From the NCBI GenBank assembly GCA_003137095.1, contig PLET01000065.1, positions 1-64,000 on the forward strand: a stretch of DNA of 64,000 nt, read 5' to 3'. Under the pieces are notes generated by a model. That model worked only from the letters and a program-made list of their open reading frames with translations, ran no database searches and had not been told where the DNA came from. This document shows, in pieces, positions 61,227 through 64,000 of this stretch; within the stretch, counting starts at the first letter, position 1; each line of letters begins with the position of its first letter. The position numbers and the translations under genes are program-made. This DNA comes from Gammaproteobacteria bacterium (GTDB taxonomy: Bacteria; Pseudomonadota; Gammaproteobacteria; Steroidobacterales; Steroidobacteraceae).

Positions 61227-62351
61227 GTGAGGGTGCTCTTCTGGAATCACATGTATCTGCCCGATCTCGGCGGGCTGGAAACGTTCACGTCAAGGCTCGC
61301 CCACGAATTGTGCACGCGCGGACACGAAGTCATGGTCGCGACCACCTGGAATGACCCCTCGCTGCCGCAGCGGCAGATCGTCGACGGAATTCGCGTCGCG
61401 CGCCTGCCGTTTCACAAGGCCATGCGCGGCGACGACCCACTCACTACGATGCGTACGCTCAAGGCGGCTGCGGCGCTGAAGGCCGAATTCCGGCCCGATG
61501 TCATCCACGTACATTTCGCGGATCCCAACGTGTTTTTTCATTTGCGAACGCGCGCAGCGTATGACGCGCCAATGGTGGTCACGTTTCACATACCTTTTTC
61601 CGACGGGCGGACGGCGCGCGGCGGAGTTGTCGATGAGATGGTCGGCGCGGCGCGCGCGCTGATCGCCGTGAGCACCGCCAATGCCCGCGCGGTTGCCATC
61701 GGCGTCGGCGTGCCGGTCAACGCGATCGAAGTACTGTGTCCGGGCGTCCCCGACGTGGAATGGGTTCCCCCGGCACAACCCCGGCCGTGCAGCGGACCCT
61801 TCGTGTTTGTCGGCCGGCTGGTGCGCGACAAAGGCTGTGATATTGCCGTCGAGGCGCTGGCTGGGGTGCGTGCAGCGGGATGGCCGGCCAGTCTGAGAAT
61901 CGTGGGCGCCGGACCGGAAACCCCTCACCTGCAGGCTCTCATCGAAGCACGCGGACTGCGGCCGAGCGTCGAATTGGCGGGGGGCGTGGAACCGCGCGCG
62001 GTGCCCGGCCTGATGGCGGAGGCTTGCGCGGTGCTGATACCCTCCAGGTATGCGGAGCCGTTCGGCATGGTGGCGGTGGAGGCGGCACTCATGTGCCGTC
62101 CCGTCATAGCGGCGGCGACGGGCGGTCTGCAGGAAATCGTGGTGCACGAGCGCACGGGCTACCTGGTACCGGTGGATGATCCCGCCGCGCTGTCCGCGCA
62201 CATGATCCGGGTGCTCGCTGATCCGGCCGCCGCCGCCGCCATGGGCAACGCCGGCCGCGCACGCGCTCTCAGCCGCTATTCCCTGCACGCCGTGGCGGAT
62301 CGATACCTCGGCATCTACTCCGCAGCCACGCAACGCGAACTTGACGGTTGA
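61227..62351 (+). CDS. GT4 family glycosyltransferase
   Basis: YLPDLGGLETFTSRLAHEL, FVFVGRLVRDKGCDIAVEAL, VLIPSRYAEPFGMVAVEAA. Confidence 0.92.
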   Translation: MRVLFWNHMYLPDLGGLETFTSRLAHELCTRGHEVMVATTWNDPSLPQRQIVDGIRVARLPFHKAMRGDDPLTTMRTLKAAAALKAEFRPDVIHVHFADPNVFFHLRTRAAYDAPMVVTFHIPFSDGRTARGGVVDEMVGAARALIAVSTANARAVAIGVGVPVNAIEVLCPGVPDVEWVPPAQPRPCSGPFVFVGRLVRDKGCDIAVEALAGVRAAGWPASLRIVGAGPETPHLQALIEARGLRPSVELAGGVEPRAVPGLMAEACAVLIPSRYAEPFGMVAVEAALMCRPVIAAATGGLQEIVVHERTGYLVPVDDPAALSAHMIRVLADPAAAAAMGNAGRARALSRYSLHAVADRYLGIYSAATQRELDG

Positions 62352-62370
62352 CCGCCCGACGCGCGCGAAT

Positions 62371-63855
62371 TCAAGCCTCGCAGTCGGCGACGACCCGGGT
62401 CGTGACGAGGTAGATGTCCACCGCGTATTCCGCTTCGTCGTAGCGGCGTCCGCCGATCGAGAATTTATGTACGCTGCAGTCGAACAGCCAACGCTGCGTG
62501 GCGGGGTCGAGTCCCGCCCTCGAGCGATCGAGCACTATCCAAAGCCTTCCGCCCGCCGATCCGAGCCGCTTCAGCTCTGCAACCGACTGCGGGCCCCGCG
62601 ACAGCGGAAAACTCGGTGCGCAGCAGCCTTTCGCGTAAAGCCGGAACAAGGAGACCGCATAACCCGTCACGCGGTCACCGGACTGCCAGTGTTCGCGGAC
62701 ATACTGCACGGCACCGCGCTCGTCGATGCGCGAACCGTCGACGAAGTGGCTGGCGAGTGCCGGCACGTTCACCAGACAGATCGTGCCCAACCACGCGCCG
62801 GCAGCCAGGGCGCTGCGCGCGAGCAGCAGGCGGTAGATCACGGCGATCGCGTAGCCCGCGGCGACCAGCGCACCGAGCACGAATGGGAAGGAATATTCGA
62901 CGTGATATACCATGATCAATGGCAGCAATATCGTAGCCGCCAGCCAACCCAGCAGACAAACCAGCCAGTACGCATTCTGCGCGGAAGGGTCGCGAAGCAT
63001 CAACAGGGCGCCCACCGCCGCCAGCAATGCCACCGGCCATCCGATCATTACAATCGATCCCAGCACGGAGTGAAGCGTCGAATAGCCCCAGTCCGCGCCC
63101 TGATTCCAGTCGTGCACCAGCGGGCGCACGTAGAAAATCGCAAAAGCCGCCAGTAGCAGCGCGGCGGCGGCGAACATCCCCCAGACCGCGCGTGGCAGCG
63201 TGCGATGTCCAGTCCGGGCTCCGGCCGCGACCGCCGTGCACAGCAGGGGAAGCATGATCAGCAGCAACGTGTGCGATAGTGTCGCGGCGCATGCCAGCGC
63301 GCCGGCGAGCATGGCGCGGTAAATCTCCGCCCGGTGCATCGAACGACCACCCGGGTTCCACAGTAGTCGCGCGCCGACCAACAGGCACGCGGATCCGAAC
63401 AGGGCCGCGACTACATAGAAGCGCGCCTCCTGGCTATGCGCAACGTGCTGCGGCATCAATGCCATCAGCAAAGCGGTTGCCAGCGCGGTTGGCCGCCCCA
63501 TGGGACCATCCAGCAGCAGGAACGTCAGCATCACGCACAAAGTGCCCAGCAGTGCACTCATGGTGCGAAAGCCGCGCTCATCGGAACCGAACAGCGTGTG
63601 GCCTGCGTGGAACAGCAGGTAGCTCACGGGGATCAAGCGCGGCAGCCGGTAGGCCTGATCGCCGTCCGGAACCGGCTGCGCATGAAACATAATGCGCTCC
63701 TCGGTGAGCGTCGCCGACTCATCGCCCGAGTAGGCCCACACGCCCAGGCTGTGGAAGCGGAGCACCGCCGCGAGTACCGCCAGGCAGATCGCCGAGATCA
63801 GGAGGTTCCCATGTTTTGACAAGTGGTTTCGCCCGATCGCTGTTTCCAGTGACAT
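62371..63855 (-). CDS. GT39-like membrane glycosyltransferase
   Basis: Multi-TM protein; LRFHSLGVWAYSGDESATLTEERI, ALMPQHVAHSQEARFYVVAALFG. Confidence 0.85.
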   Translation of the reverse strand: MSLETAIGRNHLSKHGNLLISAICLAVLAAVLRFHSLGVWAYSGDESATLTEERIMFHAQPVPDGDQAYRLPRLIPVSYLLFHAGHTLFGSDERGFRTMSALLGTLCVMLTFLLLDGPMGRPTALATALLMALMPQHVAHSQEARFYVVAALFGSACLLVGARLLWNPGGRSMHRAEIYRAMLAGALACAATLSHTLLLIMLPLLCTAVAAGARTGHRTLPRAVWGMFAAAALLLAAFAIFYVRPLVHDWNQGADWGYSTLHSVLGSIVMIGWPVALLAAVGALLMLRDPSAQNAYWLVCLLGWLAATILLPLIMVYHVEYSFPFVLGALVAAGYAIAVIYRLLLARSALAAGAWLGTICLVNVPALASHFVDGSRIDERGAVQYVREHWQSGDRVTGYAVSLFRLYAKGCCAPSFPLSRGPQSVAELKRLGSAGGRLWIVLDRSRAGLDPATQRWLFDCSVHKFSIGGRRYDEAEYAVDIYLVTTRVVADCEA

Positions 63856-64000
63856 TCAGCGGCTTTATTGCGCTAGCGTATCACGGCGGCGCCGGCGTCC
63901 GCGGTCGTCACCGCACCGACACCGCGTGTACAGAATCGGACCCAGCGAGCACAATGCGTCCCTTTGCATGAAAGAACGCCCATATATCGATTCGCTCACC

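Overview
The window is a GC-rich proteobacterial chromosome segment. Its gene order (comM-ubiK-P-II; dapF-DUF484-xerC-hslVU-DUF971-ubiE-ubiJ-ubiB; trpEGDCFBA) suggests a gammaproteobacterium related to Xanthomonadales/Nevskiales/Steroidobacter-like lineages; that is inference. About 60 protein genes can be supported. No rRNA, tRNA, CRISPR array or transposase was seen. Left to right: a DUF1588/DUF1585 plus DUF1552 pair; cytochrome genes; comM/ubiK; two P-II genes without amtB; hemCD; dapF-xerC-hslVU-ubiEJB; an 8.5 kb cyclic beta-glucan synthase-like gene; an envelope/stress region (CsbD-like, ferritin-like, holin-like, DUF883, histidine kinase, OmpA/DUF4398, response regulators, sigma54 enhancer-binding protein); a complete trp operon; housekeeping genes; and an accessory island at about 54.2-63.9 kb. 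The most interesting observations are: (i) the island, which combines a PqqD-like protein with a RiPP-leader-like C-terminal tail, an HprK-like kinase fused to a GT2 glycosyltransferase, a nucleotidyltransferase, an ABC exporter, several GT2/GT4/GT39 enzymes and a GT2 remnant with an internal deletion; (ii) an unannotated trp attenuator with a Trp-Trp leader peptide, possibly leaderless; (iii) sigma54 (-24/-12) promoters upstream of P-II, of the DUF4398/OmpA operon and possibly of the DUF883 stress operon, with a sigma54 activator gene nearby. All calls come from reading the sequence and ORF track; no database search was run.
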